From positions 1,423,501-1,487,500 of the forward strand of contig NZ_CP119566.1 of the NCBI RefSeq assembly GCF_029277445.1: a stretch of DNA of 64,000 bases, written 5' to 3'. The notes beneath the pieces are model-generated. The model saw only the letters and a list, made by a program, of their open reading frames with translations, ran no database searches and was not told where the DNA came from. This DNA comes from Pararhizobium qamdonense. GTDB lineage: Bacteria > Pseudomonadota > Alphaproteobacteria > Rhizobiales > Rhizobiaceae. This document shows, piece by piece, positions 34,284-42,639 of the stretch. Both the position numbers and the translations under genes were made by a program. How positions within the stretch are numbered: the first letter of the stretch is position 1; every line of letters begins with the position of its first letter.

Positions 34284-35030
34284 TTACGCCGGGCGTTTGG
34301 CGACGATCATGTAGTTGACGTCCATGTCCTTCGACAGGTTCCACTGGTTCGACAGTGGGTTGAAGAAGACGCCGGTGCGGTCGGTGACGTCCATGCCGCT
34401 GGCGGTGATGGGCTTTTCCAGTTCTTCCGGGCGCACCAGCTTGTCATATTGATGGGTGCCGCGCGGCAGCCAGCGCAGGACATTTTCGGCGGCAAAGATA
34501 GCGAGCGCTGCCGCTTTCATCGTGCGGTTGATGGTGGCGACGAACATCAGGCCGCCGGGGCGCACCATCGAAGCGCAGGTGCTCATGAAGAATTCGACAT
34601 CGGCGACATGCTCGACCACTTCCATATTGAGCACGACATCAAAGGTCTCGCCGGCTTGCGCCAGCGCCTCTGCGGTGACAGCGCGGTAATCGACCGCAAC
34701 GCCGCTGCCGGCCGCATGGGTTCTGGCGATCATGATATTCTTTTCCGAGGCGTCGGCGCCGACCACATCGGCCCCCATGCGGGCCATCGGCTCGGACAGA
34801 AGACCGCCGCCGCAGCCGATATCGAGGATGCGCAGGCCCTTCAGCGGCTGCAGCGCCTTGGCCTCGCGGCCGAAATTGTCCGAGACGCGGTCGCGGATAT
34901 AGGTGAGACGGACCGGATTGAACTTGTGCAACGGCCGGAACTTGCCCTTCGGATCCCACCATTCGGCAGCCATGGCGGAAAACCGGTCGACTTCGGTCTG
35001 GTCGATGGTGCTGCGGGCCTGCTCGGTCAT
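34284..35030 (-). CDS. ubiG: Ubiquinone biosynthesis O-methyltransferase UbiG
   Basis: 248 residues. Performs both O-methylations of ubiquinone synthesis. The start [20 protein letters not shown] is diagnostic. SAM-binding [13 protein letters not shown], then [16 protein letters not shown] and [20 protein letters not shown] agree. ATG 35030 has AAGGAG upstream. In many rhizobia ubiG lies next to and divergent from lysC. Here about 9.7 kb of other genes intervene before lysC at 44690, so this looks like an insertion-prone site. Confidence 0.96.
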   Translation of the reverse strand: MTEQARSTIDQTEVDRFSAMAAEWWDPKGKFRPLHKFNPVRLTYIRDRVSDNFGREAKALQPLKGLRILDIGCGGGLLSEPMARMGADVVGADASEKNIMIARTHAAGSGVAVDYRAVTAEALAQAGETFDVVLNMEVVEHVADVEFFMSTCASMVRPGGLMFVATINRTMKAAALAIFAAENVLRWLPRGTHQYDKLVRPEELEKPITASGMDVTDRTGVFFNPLSNQWNLSKDMDVNYMIVAKRPA

Positions 35031-35192
35031 GATCGGAACTCCTTGGACTTTACCCCTGGTGAAGTCGGACGATCGGGTATGAAAGTCAAGGGTTGGCAGT
35101 GTCGCGGGTGGGGAGGGAGTTTGTAGCGTTGGCCCTGCAGACCCCCTCTCTTGCAAAATCTAAGACTTAGCTGCGCTAAGATCTTGATTTTG

Positions 35193-35377
35193 CTTTCTCC
35201 CCCGCCGAGGGGGGAGAAAGGGCTGCGGCGTTTGCTTTCACCCTCCCCTTGAGGGGGGAGGGTCGGAGCGAAGCTCCGGGGTGGGGTGATCGGCGCCATG
35301 CGCATTGGGCAATTGTGTTCGCGGCGGGTCACCCCCACCCGCCGCGTTGCGGCGACCTCCCCCCTCAAGGGGGAGGT
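35193..35377. repeat. Mosaic palindromic intergenic element A
   Basis: Within the 416-base gap between ubiG and the small 53-residue gene lie three G/C-run hairpins: CTTTCTCCCCC/GGGGGAGAAAG from 35193, ACCCTCCCC/GGGGAGGGT in the middle, and ACCTCCCCC/GGGGGAGGT near 35377, with an internal GGAGCGAAGCTCC. It resembles elements at 38718, 41320 and 48321. No gene is seen in the gap. Confidence 0.7.
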
Positions 35378-35446
35378 GGAACTGCGACGCCATCTTTGTG
35401 AATGTTTCCGGACTGTGAGAGAGCGCCAGCTTGTCTGGCGATCGCG

Positions 35447-35608
35447 CTAAAGTTTCGCTTTGTCCACGCTCAGTGCCGCAGCCGAGGACAGCCGGTGTGC
35501 CAGTGCGGAGGTTTGGGATCCGGAAGACTGGATCAGCGGGATCAGGACGATCACCAGGATGAGGGTGGCGACATAGACCGGCCCGAGAGGAATACGACGC
35601 GCTTTCAA
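35447..35608 (-). CDS. Candidate 53-residue single-pass membrane protein
   Basis: The frame starts at TTG 35608, eight bases after GGAG, and reads MKARRIPLGPVYVATLILVI, a basic start plus a membrane helix (to about residue 26), followed by a Ser/Ala/His-rich tail ending SVDKAKL. No family recognised. A divergent 276-base gap containing a 104-base inverted repeat separates it from the truncated eptA. Size and start codon make this only moderately certain. Confidence 0.45.
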   Translation of the reverse strand: MKARRIPLGPVYVATLILVIVLIPLIQSSGSQTSALAHRLSSAAALSVDKAKL

Positions 35609-35647
35609 AGAGCAATCTCCAGTGTTGACATGAAACGTGCCTGGGAA

Positions 35648-35751
35648 TTCTGACAGCAGCCTGAACGCGCCAATGCGGGCGCGCCTGTTGTTTTCGCGGC
35701 AAAGGCTGCTGTCCCGTATTGCCCGGCCTAGCGTTCAGGCTCCTGTCAGAA
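35648..35751. repeat. 104-base element with 21-bp near-perfect inverted ends
   Basis: The arms 35648-35668 and 35731-35751 are complementary at 20 of 21 positions (TTCTGACAG... and ...CTGTCAGAA outside). The 62-base centre is GC-rich with smaller hairpins. It lies between two divergent genes. It could be a MITE-like element or a large operator. I see no clear target duplication. Confidence 0.65.
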
Positions 35752-35884
35752 AAGCGGACCAGATGTGCCGGGGATGGAGACGGCTGTGGCGTGGCACGCG
35801 GCCAATGGACCGTGGCTGGAGCTTTGGACCGGCGGGCGGGCTGCGGCCGGATCCATCCTTTTCGATGTTTTGCAGGAGAGTTGC

Positions 35885-36541
35885 TTGCCGGTGCATAGCC
35901 TACCAATCGCCACGCCGCGCGTGTTGCGCCCGGTCATCGGTAGCGAGATGTTGAGCCTGATCGTGGCGTTTTATCTCGTTTTCCTCACCAACAGGACGTT
36001 CTGGTCGAAGGCAGCCGGCTATCTCGGGGCGCCCAGCACGGCGCTGTTTTTGCTCGCCATCGGGCTTTTTTCGCTGTTTTCGGCGCTCTGCGTCATGGTT
36101 TCCGTGAAATATCTGACGAAACCATTTTTCATCCTGCTGATCATCATTGCCGCCGCCAGCGCGCGCTTCATGGATACGTTTGGCACCATTATCGACGTCG
36201 ATATGATCCGCAATGCGGCGCAGACCGCTGGCTCTGAAGCCGGCCATTTCCTGACTGCAGGTTTTATCATCCATATGCTGCTGTTTGGGGCCGTGCCCTC
36301 GCTGCTGATCGTGCTGGTGCGGATCAGGCACCGGCCATTCTATCAGAAGTTTAAGATCAACCTCGTGTTGATCCTGTGTCTTCTGGCCGTTTTCATCTCC
36401 GTCAGCACTGCCAATATGCGCACATTTGCAGCTGCCCTGCGCCAGCATCGCGATCTCGCCGCAACGGTCAATCCTGTGGCGCCCATCGTCAGTGCGGTGC
36501 GCTATGCCGTGGCGGCACGCCGGATGCACACCGCGTCCTAA
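35885..36541 (+). pseudogene. Phosphoethanolamine transferase (EptA-like), membrane domain only
   Basis: From TTG 35885 (six bases after AGGAGAG) the product has 218 residues. It matches the N-terminal DUF1705 domain of EptA: five membrane helices, with FMDTFGTIIDVDMIRNAAQT in the loop that is conserved in the family. The frame ends soon after NPVAPIVSAVRYAVAARR, just where the sulfatase-like catalytic domain should start. Full EptA proteins have about 540 residues. No catalytic Thr or zinc ligands remain, and none appear in other frames before the response regulator at 36648. I therefore call it truncated, though a retained membrane-only role is conceivable. Confidence 0.7.
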
Positions 36542-36647
36542 GCGGCTGGCGAGATGTTTCGATCATAAGGCCTGCTCTCTCAAGGGGGCGGGGCAATTGC
36601 CGTGGCCTCAAAGCCGTTTGACGGCGCAGCCCAAAGAGGAAATAAGA

Positions 36648-37346
36648 ATGCCGGTGGAATTGACCGATAGGGGGACCGGCGGCTTGCGTGTTCTGCTCGT
36701 CGAGGACAATGAAATATTGGGCGAAGCGGTGCGCGATCACGTCGCCGCAGCCGATCATGCCGTCGATTGGATGAAGACGCTGGACGATGCGCGCATATCC
36801 TTGCGCGCCGTGGCCTATGGTCTTGTCCTGCTCGATCTGCGCCTGCCGGATGGCAGCGGTATTGCGCTCCTGAAGGAATTGCGCGCGGCCGGCAATGCGA
36901 CGCCGGTAATCATCCTGACTGCCCATGACCAGATTTCCGACCGGATAGAAGGCTTGAACAGCGGTGCCGACGATTATCTGGTCAAGCCGTTCGATCTGGG
37001 CGAACTGTCTGCCCGCATGCTGGCCGTCATCCGCCGTTATGGCGGCAATATTGCCCCTATGATCCATTATGGCGAGCTGAAGATCAGCCCGGTGGACCGG
37101 CGGGTTTTTGCCGGCGAGGTGGAGGTTGGCCTTTCCGGGCGCGAATGGGCGGTGCTCGACACGCTTTTGGCGCGGCCTGGGGCGATCATTTCCAAGGCGC
37201 AGATCGAGGAGGCACTGTATGCGTTCGGCTCCGAGATCGAGAGCAACACGGTGGAGGTCTATGTGAGCCGCCTGCGCAAGAAGCTCGGGCGTGACCATGT
37301 CGTGACCGTGCGCGGCGTCGGCTACAAAATCGGAGCGACGGCGTGA
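36648..37346 (+). CDS. OmpR-family response regulator (PmrA/QseB-like)
   Basis: 232 residues from ATG 36648, with AGAGGA upstream. The receiver domain has acidic VEDNE, phosphorylation Asp63 in LVLLDLRLPDG, and the conserved Lys in DDYLVKPFDLGELS. The C-terminal winged helix ends SNTVEVYVSRLRKKLG...VRGVGYKIG. Transcription regulator paired with the kinase that follows; the stop and the GTG of the kinase overlap (GTGA). PmrA/QseB-type regulators often control eptA, so the adjacency to the eptA fragment suggests a former envelope-modification operon. Confidence 0.93.
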   Translation: MPVELTDRGTGGLRVLLVEDNEILGEAVRDHVAAADHAVDWMKTLDDARISLRAVAYGLVLLDLRLPDGSGIALLKELRAAGNATPVIILTAHDQISDRIEGLNSGADDYLVKPFDLGELSARMLAVIRRYGGNIAPMIHYGELKISPVDRRVFAGEVEVGLSGREWAVLDTLLARPGAIISKAQIEEALYAFGSEIESNTVEVYVSRLRKKLGRDHVVTVRGVGYKIGATA

Positions 37347-38695
37347 CCGTGCCGAAAAACCGCACGCGCAGCATAACCAGCCGGCTGATCCTGTGGCTGA
37401 CCGGCTTGATCGTGGCTTTCTGGTTGATTGCTGCGGGTCTCGGCGTTGCGGTGATGAAGGATGAGTTCGGCGAATTCTTCAACGGCTCGCTGCAGGAAAC
37501 GGCCGAGCGGCTGGTGCCTTTGGTGCTGGACGATCTTCAAAGGCGCGAAGGGCCGCCATCGCCCCGGCATTTTCAAAGCGAAGCCGAGGATCTGGGAGAG
37601 GAATATCTGGTCTACCAGGTTCGCGACGCGGCCGGAAAGATCCTCATCCGCTCGCATGATGCGCCGACGGAGCCCTTCGACGTGCCGCTCAAGCGCGGCT
37701 TCTTCGAAAATGACAGCTTTCATTTCTACACCGCAAGCGCCGCCGACGGCATGACTTTCGTGCAGGTTGCCGACGCCATGGACAATCGCAACGAGGCGGT
37801 GACGGAAGGCAGCATGGCGCTGTTCCTTCCGGTTCTGGTCCTGATCCCGGTCAGCATCCTGTTGATCTTTCTGATCGTGCGCCGGGCCCTCGTGCCCGTC
37901 GATGATCTGCGCGAGGCGATCGAGGAAAAGGACGGCGGCAACCTGGCGCCGGTGCCTTCCAGCATGTTGCCACGGGAGCTGCGGCCGATCGCCAGCTCCG
38001 TCAACCGCCTCTTGAGCCGGCTGCAGGCGGCCTTCGATGCCGAGCGGGAATTTACAGCCAACAGTGCGCACGAGCTGCGAACGCCGATCGCCGGCGCCCT
38101 GGCGCAGACGCAGATGCTGATCGCCGAGCTTGAGGGCCCGCGCAAGCGGCGCGCTCAGCAGATCAGGATATCGCTGACCAATCTCAGCCACACGACCGAA
38201 AAACTGCTGCAGCTGGCACGCGCCGAAGCCGGCATCGGCGCCGGAACCGTGACCGTCGATCTGGCGCGGGTACTGGAACTGGTGGTGACGGATTTCCAGC
38301 GCAGCGATCCGGACGCAACGCGCCTGCAGTTTTCGCGCGCGCCGGGGGCCTTGCTGGAGGGGCACTATAGCGAAGATGCCTTTGCGATCGTGTTGCGAAA
38401 CCTGATCGAAAATGCCCTTCTGCACGGCAATAGAGACGAGCCGGTGTCCATCAGCCTGGAAACGGGCGGCGTGGTCCGCATCGTCAACGGCGCTGCAGTC
38501 CTGCCGCCGGACGAACTGGCGGCGGTGCGCAAACGTTTCGGCCGCGGGGCGACCACATCACCGGGCTCAGGGCTCGGCCTGTCGATCGCCGAGCGGTTGT
38601 TGCAGCAGATGAATGCCGGTTTCGACGTGCGCTCTCCCGCTACGGGCCGATTGGGCGGGTTCGAGGTGGTGATGCGGTTTGGGGATGCTGGGTGA
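37343..38695 (+). CDS. Sensor histidine kinase (PmrB/QseC-like)
   Basis: 450 residues. First membrane helix at about residues 14-37, a periplasmic sensor of about 115 residues, a second helix at 160-180, then HAMP-like linker, H-box NSAHELRTPIAGALAQTQ with phospho-acceptor His243, N-box LRNLIENALLHGN, and G-box GSGLGLSIAERLL. The sensor contains acidic patches (DEFGEFFN, EAEDLGEE) that might bind cations, but the signal is not known. GTG start 37343, coupled to the response regulator. Confidence 0.92.
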   Translation: MTVPKNRTRSITSRLILWLTGLIVAFWLIAAGLGVAVMKDEFGEFFNGSLQETAERLVPLVLDDLQRREGPPSPRHFQSEAEDLGEEYLVYQVRDAAGKILIRSHDAPTEPFDVPLKRGFFENDSFHFYTASAADGMTFVQVADAMDNRNEAVTEGSMALFLPVLVLIPVSILLIFLIVRRALVPVDDLREAIEEKDGGNLAPVPSSMLPRELRPIASSVNRLLSRLQAAFDAEREFTANSAHELRTPIAGALAQTQMLIAELEGPRKRRAQQIRISLTNLSHTTEKLLQLARAEAGIGAGTVTVDLARVLELVVTDFQRSDPDATRLQFSRAPGALLEGHYSEDAFAIVLRNLIENALLHGNRDEPVSISLETGGVVRIVNGAAVLPPDELAAVRKRFGRGATTSPGSGLGLSIAERLLQQMNAGFDVRSPATGRLGGFEVVMRFGDAG

Positions 38696-38717
38696 TCGGT
38701 GTGCGTGAGCCTCCTTC

Positions 38718-38838
38718 TTCTCCCCAGCGGGGCGAAGGTGGCGCGAAGCGCCGGATGAGGGGGCGGTACGCGCAGAATTTGCGGAAAGACCCCCTCATCG
38801 CCTCGCATGCGCTCGGCACTTCTCCCCGCTGGGGAGAA
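38718..38838. repeat. Mosaic palindromic intergenic element B
   Basis: Nested inverted repeats: the outer arms TTCTCCCCAGCGGGG (38718-38732) and CCCCGCTGGGGAGAA (38824-38838), 15 bp perfect; the inner arms GATGAGGGGG (38754-38763) and CCCCCTCATC (38790-38799). It fills part of the 322-base gap after the kinase gene; no gene is seen there. Confidence 0.8.
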
Positions 38839-38959
38839 GGGGGAGCCTGCGGTAAGCCCTTCATCCGCCTTCCGGGCACCTTGTCTCCGGAGGTAGGGAT
38901 GGGGAAAAGCGGTGGCCTTCGCGGGAGCCTTGTGCACGACTTTCTGCTCAACGTACAGG

Positions 38960-39007
38960 TTGTTCAGTGGCACCGTTTGAGCTATATAGAAACGCTGTGT
39001 TTCTATA
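38960..39007 (+). promoter_or_regulatory. Promoter and palindromic operator of the RHH/PIN TA pair
   Basis: TTGTTC (38960-38965), 17 bases, TATATA (38983-38988). Overlapping the -10 is a perfect inverted repeat TATAGAAAC-GCTGT-GTTTCTATA (38985-39007), followed by AGGAGG and the antitoxin ATG. This layout fits autorepression by the RHH antitoxin. Confidence 0.7.
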
Positions 39008-39017
39008 GGAGGCTGCG

Positions 39018-39371
39018 ATGTCATCTACAATTTCGGCCAATGTCGATAGCGAGACCGCCACGAAGTTAAAGGGAGTGGCTTCGAGGGAAAACCGGTCGGT
39101 ATCGAATGCGGTTTCGAGCGCCATCACGGTCTTTGTCGGGCTTCCCAAGGGCGTGCGGGATTTTTTGCTCGAGTTGAACGCGCAAAACGATCAGGACACG
39201 ATCAACAGACTGGGGCGCGAGATGATGGCGGCGGCGGCGCGGGTTCGGCTTGAGAAGGCAACGGCCGATCTTGCATCCGAGCAGCGTTTCGGAGGTCCAG
39301 GGGATGCTTCCAGCGAGATCGACATGATGGAAGAGGCAACGGCTCTCAGCCGCGCCGCGCGCCGGACGTAA
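39018..39371 (+). CDS. Ribbon-helix-helix antitoxin of a PIN-type TA pair
   Basis: 117 residues. N-terminal RHH ISANVDSETATKLKGVASRE, then NRSVSNAVSSAITVF; a second part rich in charged residues follows and would bind the toxin. AGGAGG precedes ATG 39018. It ends two bases before the toxin start. The perfect palindrome at 38985-39007 overlaps the promoter and is the likely binding site. Confidence 0.8.
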   Translation: MSSTISANVDSETATKLKGVASRENRSVSNAVSSAITVFVGLPKGVRDFLLELNAQNDQDTINRLGREMMAAAARVRLEKATADLASEQRFGGPGDASSEIDMMEEATALSRAARRT

Positions 39372-39373
39372 CC

Positions 39374-39985
39374 ATGGATCGTGAGGTCCGTGTGTTGCTC
39401 GATGTCAACATCTTCGTGGGCAACATCATGGCGTATGACCGTGGTCATACGGGAAGCGCAAACCAAACCCTGGTATCCATGCTCGCCCGGCATCAATGGG
39501 GCATGACGGACAGGGCGCAGCTCGTCATCTCTTTCGAGATGATCGAGACGCTCGAAACGGTTCTTCTCCGCCAGCAATTTCCAGCGGAACGCGTCAGCGG
39601 GTATTGCAGTTCGATTATCGACATCATGAAATACGGCCCGGATGCGCTCGATCCCTATCTCATATTGGCAGGGGAGGAGCGTTTCGCGATGTCCGATGCG
39701 GAGGATGCGGGCGTGTTGGCCACGGCCTTCGGTGCCAATGCCGACATTCTCGTGACGGACAATTTGAAAGATTTTATGACCAAAGATGCGGATGTCATCG
39801 ATACGCAAGTGGTCGTCACGGCGTCTTCCGGCCGGCGAACCCTTCAGGCTCTCAGGTATGAGGCCGCCGACCTCATTGTCGCGCACCCGTTCGATGTCAT
39901 GCACTGGCTGCGGCTGGGTTACGATTTTACGCCCAGCAGGCTTTGGAATTCTCTTCAGAGATCCGGCAAATCGTCCGGCCTGTGA
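39374..39985 (+). CDS. PIN-domain toxin, larger type
   Basis: 203 residues. PIN motifs: LLDVNIFVGNIMAY at the start, SDAEDAGVLATAFGANADILVTDN (in part) towards the end. Asp and Glu residues expected to bind the metal are present. It is longer than VapC (about 130) and resembles the COG1569/PIN_3 group of putative toxins. The extra C-terminal 60 residues, including HPFDVMHWLRLGYDFTPSRL, are of unknown function. Unlike the nearby ParE remnant, this toxin appears complete. Confidence 0.8.
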   Translation: MDREVRVLLDVNIFVGNIMAYDRGHTGSANQTLVSMLARHQWGMTDRAQLVISFEMIETLETVLLRQQFPAERVSGYCSSIIDIMKYGPDALDPYLILAGEERFAMSDAEDAGVLATAFGANADILVTDNLKDFMTKDADVIDTQVVVTASSGRRTLQALRYEAADLIVAHPFDVMHWLRLGYDFTPSRLWNSLQRSGKSSGL

Positions 39986-40024
39986 GGTAGCGCTCTTCGC
40001 CGTGCTGTTGTGAAGAGCGTACTC

Positions 40025-40684
40025 TCAATCCCGGTCAGGTGCGCCGAGGGGGAAGAAAGAGCGGTAGGGGCGGGCTTCTTCGATGGCGCGGGCGAAGGAG
40101 GGGCGGGTGAGGAGGCGGGTGCGGTAGGCGCGGACATTTGGGAAGGTTTCGGCGATCGGATGCACCCAGTCGGCATAGAAAAGCGAGGGGCAGGCGGCGC
40201 AGTCGGCGAGGCTGAACGTATCGCCGGCCGCCCATTCGCTTTTTCCCACGACGCCGTCGAGCCAGCCGTAGGCATCGTCAAGCATCGCCTTTGCCTCGGT
40301 GACGCCATAGGGGTCGCGGTCGGTTTCCGGGCGGATTTGGTTGAACACGACTTTCTGCATCGGGGTCATGACGTAATTGTCGAAGAAGCGGTCCATCATC
40401 CGGGTGCGCAGCGCGGCCTTTGGCTCTTCGGGGATCAGGCGGACGCTGCCGGGATACGCGAGCATCAGATATTCGATGATGATGGTCGCTTCCATGACAG
40501 CGTTTTCGCCGTCCTTCAGCACCGGAAACCGCTTGATCGGCCAGATCGACTGCCATTCCTCGATCGTGGCGGGTTCTTCAGGCGCGAGCATCCGGTAGTC
40601 GAACGCGGTGCCGTTTTCATAGATCGCCACCAGAACCTTCTGGCAGTAGGATGAAAACGGGTGGGCAAAGAGCTGCGGTGTCAT
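40025..40684 (-). CDS. Glutathione S-transferase family protein
   Basis: 219 residues from ATG 40684, five bases after GGGAGG. The thioredoxin-like half has HPFSSYCQKVLVAIYENG and KRFPVLKDGENAVMEATII (glutathione-binding region); the helical half has FSLADCAACPSLFYADWVHP. Probably detoxifies an electrophile. Divergent from an HxlR regulator, which likely controls it, a common arrangement for redox/electrophile response. Confidence 0.9.
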   Translation of the reverse strand: MTPQLFAHPFSSYCQKVLVAIYENGTAFDYRMLAPEEPATIEEWQSIWPIKRFPVLKDGENAVMEATIIIEYLMLAYPGSVRLIPEEPKAALRTRMMDRFFDNYVMTPMQKVVFNQIRPETDRDPYGVTEAKAMLDDAYGWLDGVVGKSEWAAGDTFSLADCAACPSLFYADWVHPIAETFPNVRAYRTRLLTRPSFARAIEEARPYRSFFPLGAPDRD

Positions 40685-40711
40685 CATATCCTCCCAAACT
40701 GATTTCAATAT

Positions 40712-40749
40712 GCAACTGGTTGTTTTGTACGATAACCGATCCTATATTG
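40712..40749. promoter_or_regulatory. Divergent GST/HxlR control region
   Basis: A GGTT...AACC imperfect inverted repeat (40718-40737) overlaps TTGTTT (40720-40725) and TATATT (40744-40749), which are 18 bases apart and would drive the HxlR gene. An operator for HxlR is likely but unproven. Confidence 0.45.
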
Positions 40750-40774
40750 CAAGCGGTTTAACGAAGGACAGACC

Positions 40775-41272
40775 GTGGACAATGCGCAGCGATCGGGATG
40801 CCCGATCAATCTGACCCTGGAAATGCTTGGCGACCGCTGGAGCCTGATTGTCATTCGCGACCTGATGTTTGGCAACCGGCGGCATTTTCGCGACCTTCTC
40901 ACCCATTCGGAAGAGGGGATTGCTTCGAATATCCTCGCCGACCGGCTGAAGCGGCTGACCGAGAGCGGACTGCTGTCGCGCCGCGACGATCCCAGCCACA
41001 AGCAGAAGGGCATTTACAGCCTGACCGAACCGTCGATCCAGCTGGTGCCGCTTCTGGCGCAGATGGGCGCCTGGGGCAGGCGGCATACGCGGGCATCCGA
41101 GGAACTCTCGATCCGCGCCGAGTTGCTGGAAGAGGGCGGACCGGCGATGTGGACCGATTTCATGGCGGAATTGCGCAGCCTGCATCTGGGCGCGCCTGCG
41201 CCTGAGCGTTCGGTGTTTGCGGAGCTGCGGGCGGCTTATCTGGCGGTGGTGGCGCGGAATGCGGCGGAGTGA
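40775..41272 (+). CDS. HxlR-family transcriptional regulator
   Basis: 165 residues from GTG 40775. The winged helix is of the HxlR type: CPINLTLEMLGDRWSLIVIR (with the N-terminal cysteine often used for redox sensing), GIASNILADRLKRLTESGLL and YSLTEPSIQLVPLLAQMGAW. It is divergent from the GST gene, its probable target. The C-terminal 50 residues are longer than in minimal HxlR proteins. Confidence 0.92.
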   Translation: MDNAQRSGCPINLTLEMLGDRWSLIVIRDLMFGNRRHFRDLLTHSEEGIASNILADRLKRLTESGLLSRRDDPSHKQKGIYSLTEPSIQLVPLLAQMGAWGRRHTRASEELSIRAELLEEGGPAMWTDFMAELRSLHLGAPAPERSVFAELRAAYLAVVARNAAE

Positions 41273-41319
41273 TTGTGGTGGTGGGACTGACCGTTGCGGG
41301 GGTGGCCCCTCACCCTAGC

Positions 41320-41467
41320 CCTCTCCCCGCCTGCGGGGAGAGGGGACGACGGAGTTTGCGGCTTGCGAAGACAGAGTTTGCTTCTTGCGGTAAATCTGAG
41401 AGACGGCGTTTAACGTTTGGGGGAAGAGTTTGCCGCAAGTTCCTTCTCCCCGTTTACGGGGAGAAGG
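41320..41467. repeat. Mosaic palindromic intergenic element C
   Basis: Two hairpins, CCTCTCCCC/GGGGAGAGG (41320-41343) and CCTTCTCCCC/GGGGAGAAGG (41442-41467), flank an unrelated 98-base centre. The outer parts (CCCCTCACCC, GGATGAGGGG) echo element B. It lies between the HxlR and ppk2 genes, which converge. Confidence 0.75.
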
Positions 41468-41524
41468 TGCCCGATAGGGCGGATGAGGGGCTCTTACCAA
41501 GCCCCCACAGCTTCCCGGCTCCGG

Positions 41525-42427
41525 TCAATACACTTCCGGCACATACATTTCCGGCGGGACCGGATGGCGGGTGTAGTCGTCGTGGCGGACGCGTTCGGGC
41601 AGGACGAGTTCGGGTTTCGGCACGTCCTCGTACGGAATCTGCGCCAGCAGATGGGCAATGCAGTTAAGCCTGGCCTTCTTCTTATCCACCGCCTGGACGA
41701 CCCACCACGGGGCTTCCTCGATATGGGTTTTCGCCAGCATCTCTTCCTTGGCCTTGGTATAGTCCTCCCAGTGGATGCGGCTTTCCATGTCCATCGGCGA
41801 CAGCTTCCACTGTTTGAGAGGATCATGGATGCGCATCTGGAAGCGGAATTCCTGTTCCTCGTTGGTGATCGAGAACCAGTATTTGATCAGGATAATGCCG
41901 GAGCGCACCAGCATGCGCTCGAATTCCGGGACGGTGCGGAAGAACTCGTCGAGCTCTTCGGGCGTGCAGAAGCACATGACGCGCTCGACGCCGGCGCGGT
42001 TGTACCAGGAGCGGTCGAACAGCACCATTTCGCCTGCAGTCGGCAGCTGCGAGACGTAGCGCTGGAAATACCATTGGTTCTTCTCGCGCTCGGTCGGTGC
42101 GGGCAGGGCAACGACGCGGCAGACGCGCGGATTGAGCCGCTGGGTGACGCGCTTGATGGCGCCGCCCTTGCCGGCGCTGTCGCGGCCTTCGAACAGGACA
42201 ACGACCTTAAGCTTCTTGTATTGCACCCAGTCCTGCAGGCGCACCAGTTCGTGCTGCAGCCGGAACAGTTCGCGGAAATAGATCTTGCGTTCCAGCGACG
42301 GTTCGGCAGGCCCCGACATGCCCTCTGCAACCAGCTCGTCGAGCCGGTCTTCTTCCATCTGCATTTCCAGCTCCTCGTCGAAGCTGTCGGCAATTTCCGC
42401 CTTGATGCGGTCGAGTTGGTCGATCAT
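41525..42427 (-). CDS. ppk2: Polyphosphate kinase 2
   Basis: 300 residues. Transfers phosphate between polyphosphate and nucleoside di/monophosphates. Walker A GRDSAGKGGAIKRV, Walker B LFDRSWYNRAGVERVM, and lid IHDPLKQWKLSPMDMESR are complete. The N-terminal acidic extension of about 50 residues is usual in class I PPK2. A nucleotide preference (GDP versus ADP) cannot be assigned. ATG 42427. Divergent from the SatD-like gene. Confidence 0.93.
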   Translation of the reverse strand: MIDQLDRIKAEIADSFDEELEMQMEEDRLDELVAEGMSGPAEPSLERKIYFRELFRLQHELVRLQDWVQYKKLKVVVLFEGRDSAGKGGAIKRVTQRLNPRVCRVVALPAPTEREKNQWYFQRYVSQLPTAGEMVLFDRSWYNRAGVERVMCFCTPEELDEFFRTVPEFERMLVRSGIILIKYWFSITNEEQEFRFQMRIHDPLKQWKLSPMDMESRIHWEDYTKAKEEMLAKTHIEEAPWWVVQAVDKKKARLNCIAHLLAQIPYEDVPKPELVLPERVRHDDYTRHPVPPEMYVPEVY

Positions 42428-42573
42428 TGGTCACATCCCCGTTGGTCGCGGGCACAGGAGCAGGGTTTGATGACAGGTATGTGACAGGCGGTTGTGGCGG
42501 TTGCGAACTAAAGTTCTTTTTGAGCTGACAAAGGATGCGGCGTGAAGGGTTTTTCACATTATTCGTGCCTATC

Positions 42574-42639
42574 CCATATTTGGGTCAATATTTTAATTGA
42601 CCCAAATATGGTTACATTTTACATTTGACCCTATTATGG
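42574..42639. promoter_or_regulatory. 16-bp palindromic operator and third half-site before the SatD-like gene
   Basis: CCATATTTGGGTCAAT (42574-42589) and its exact complement ATTGACCCAAATATGG (42596-42611) form a perfect 16-bp inverted repeat around a 6-base centre. A third half-site, TTGACCCTATTATGG (42625-42639), runs over the ATG of the SatD-like gene. Three spaced copies of TTGACCC-x-x-x-TATGG strongly suggest protein binding, probably by the gene's own helix-turn-helix region. Confidence 0.75.
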
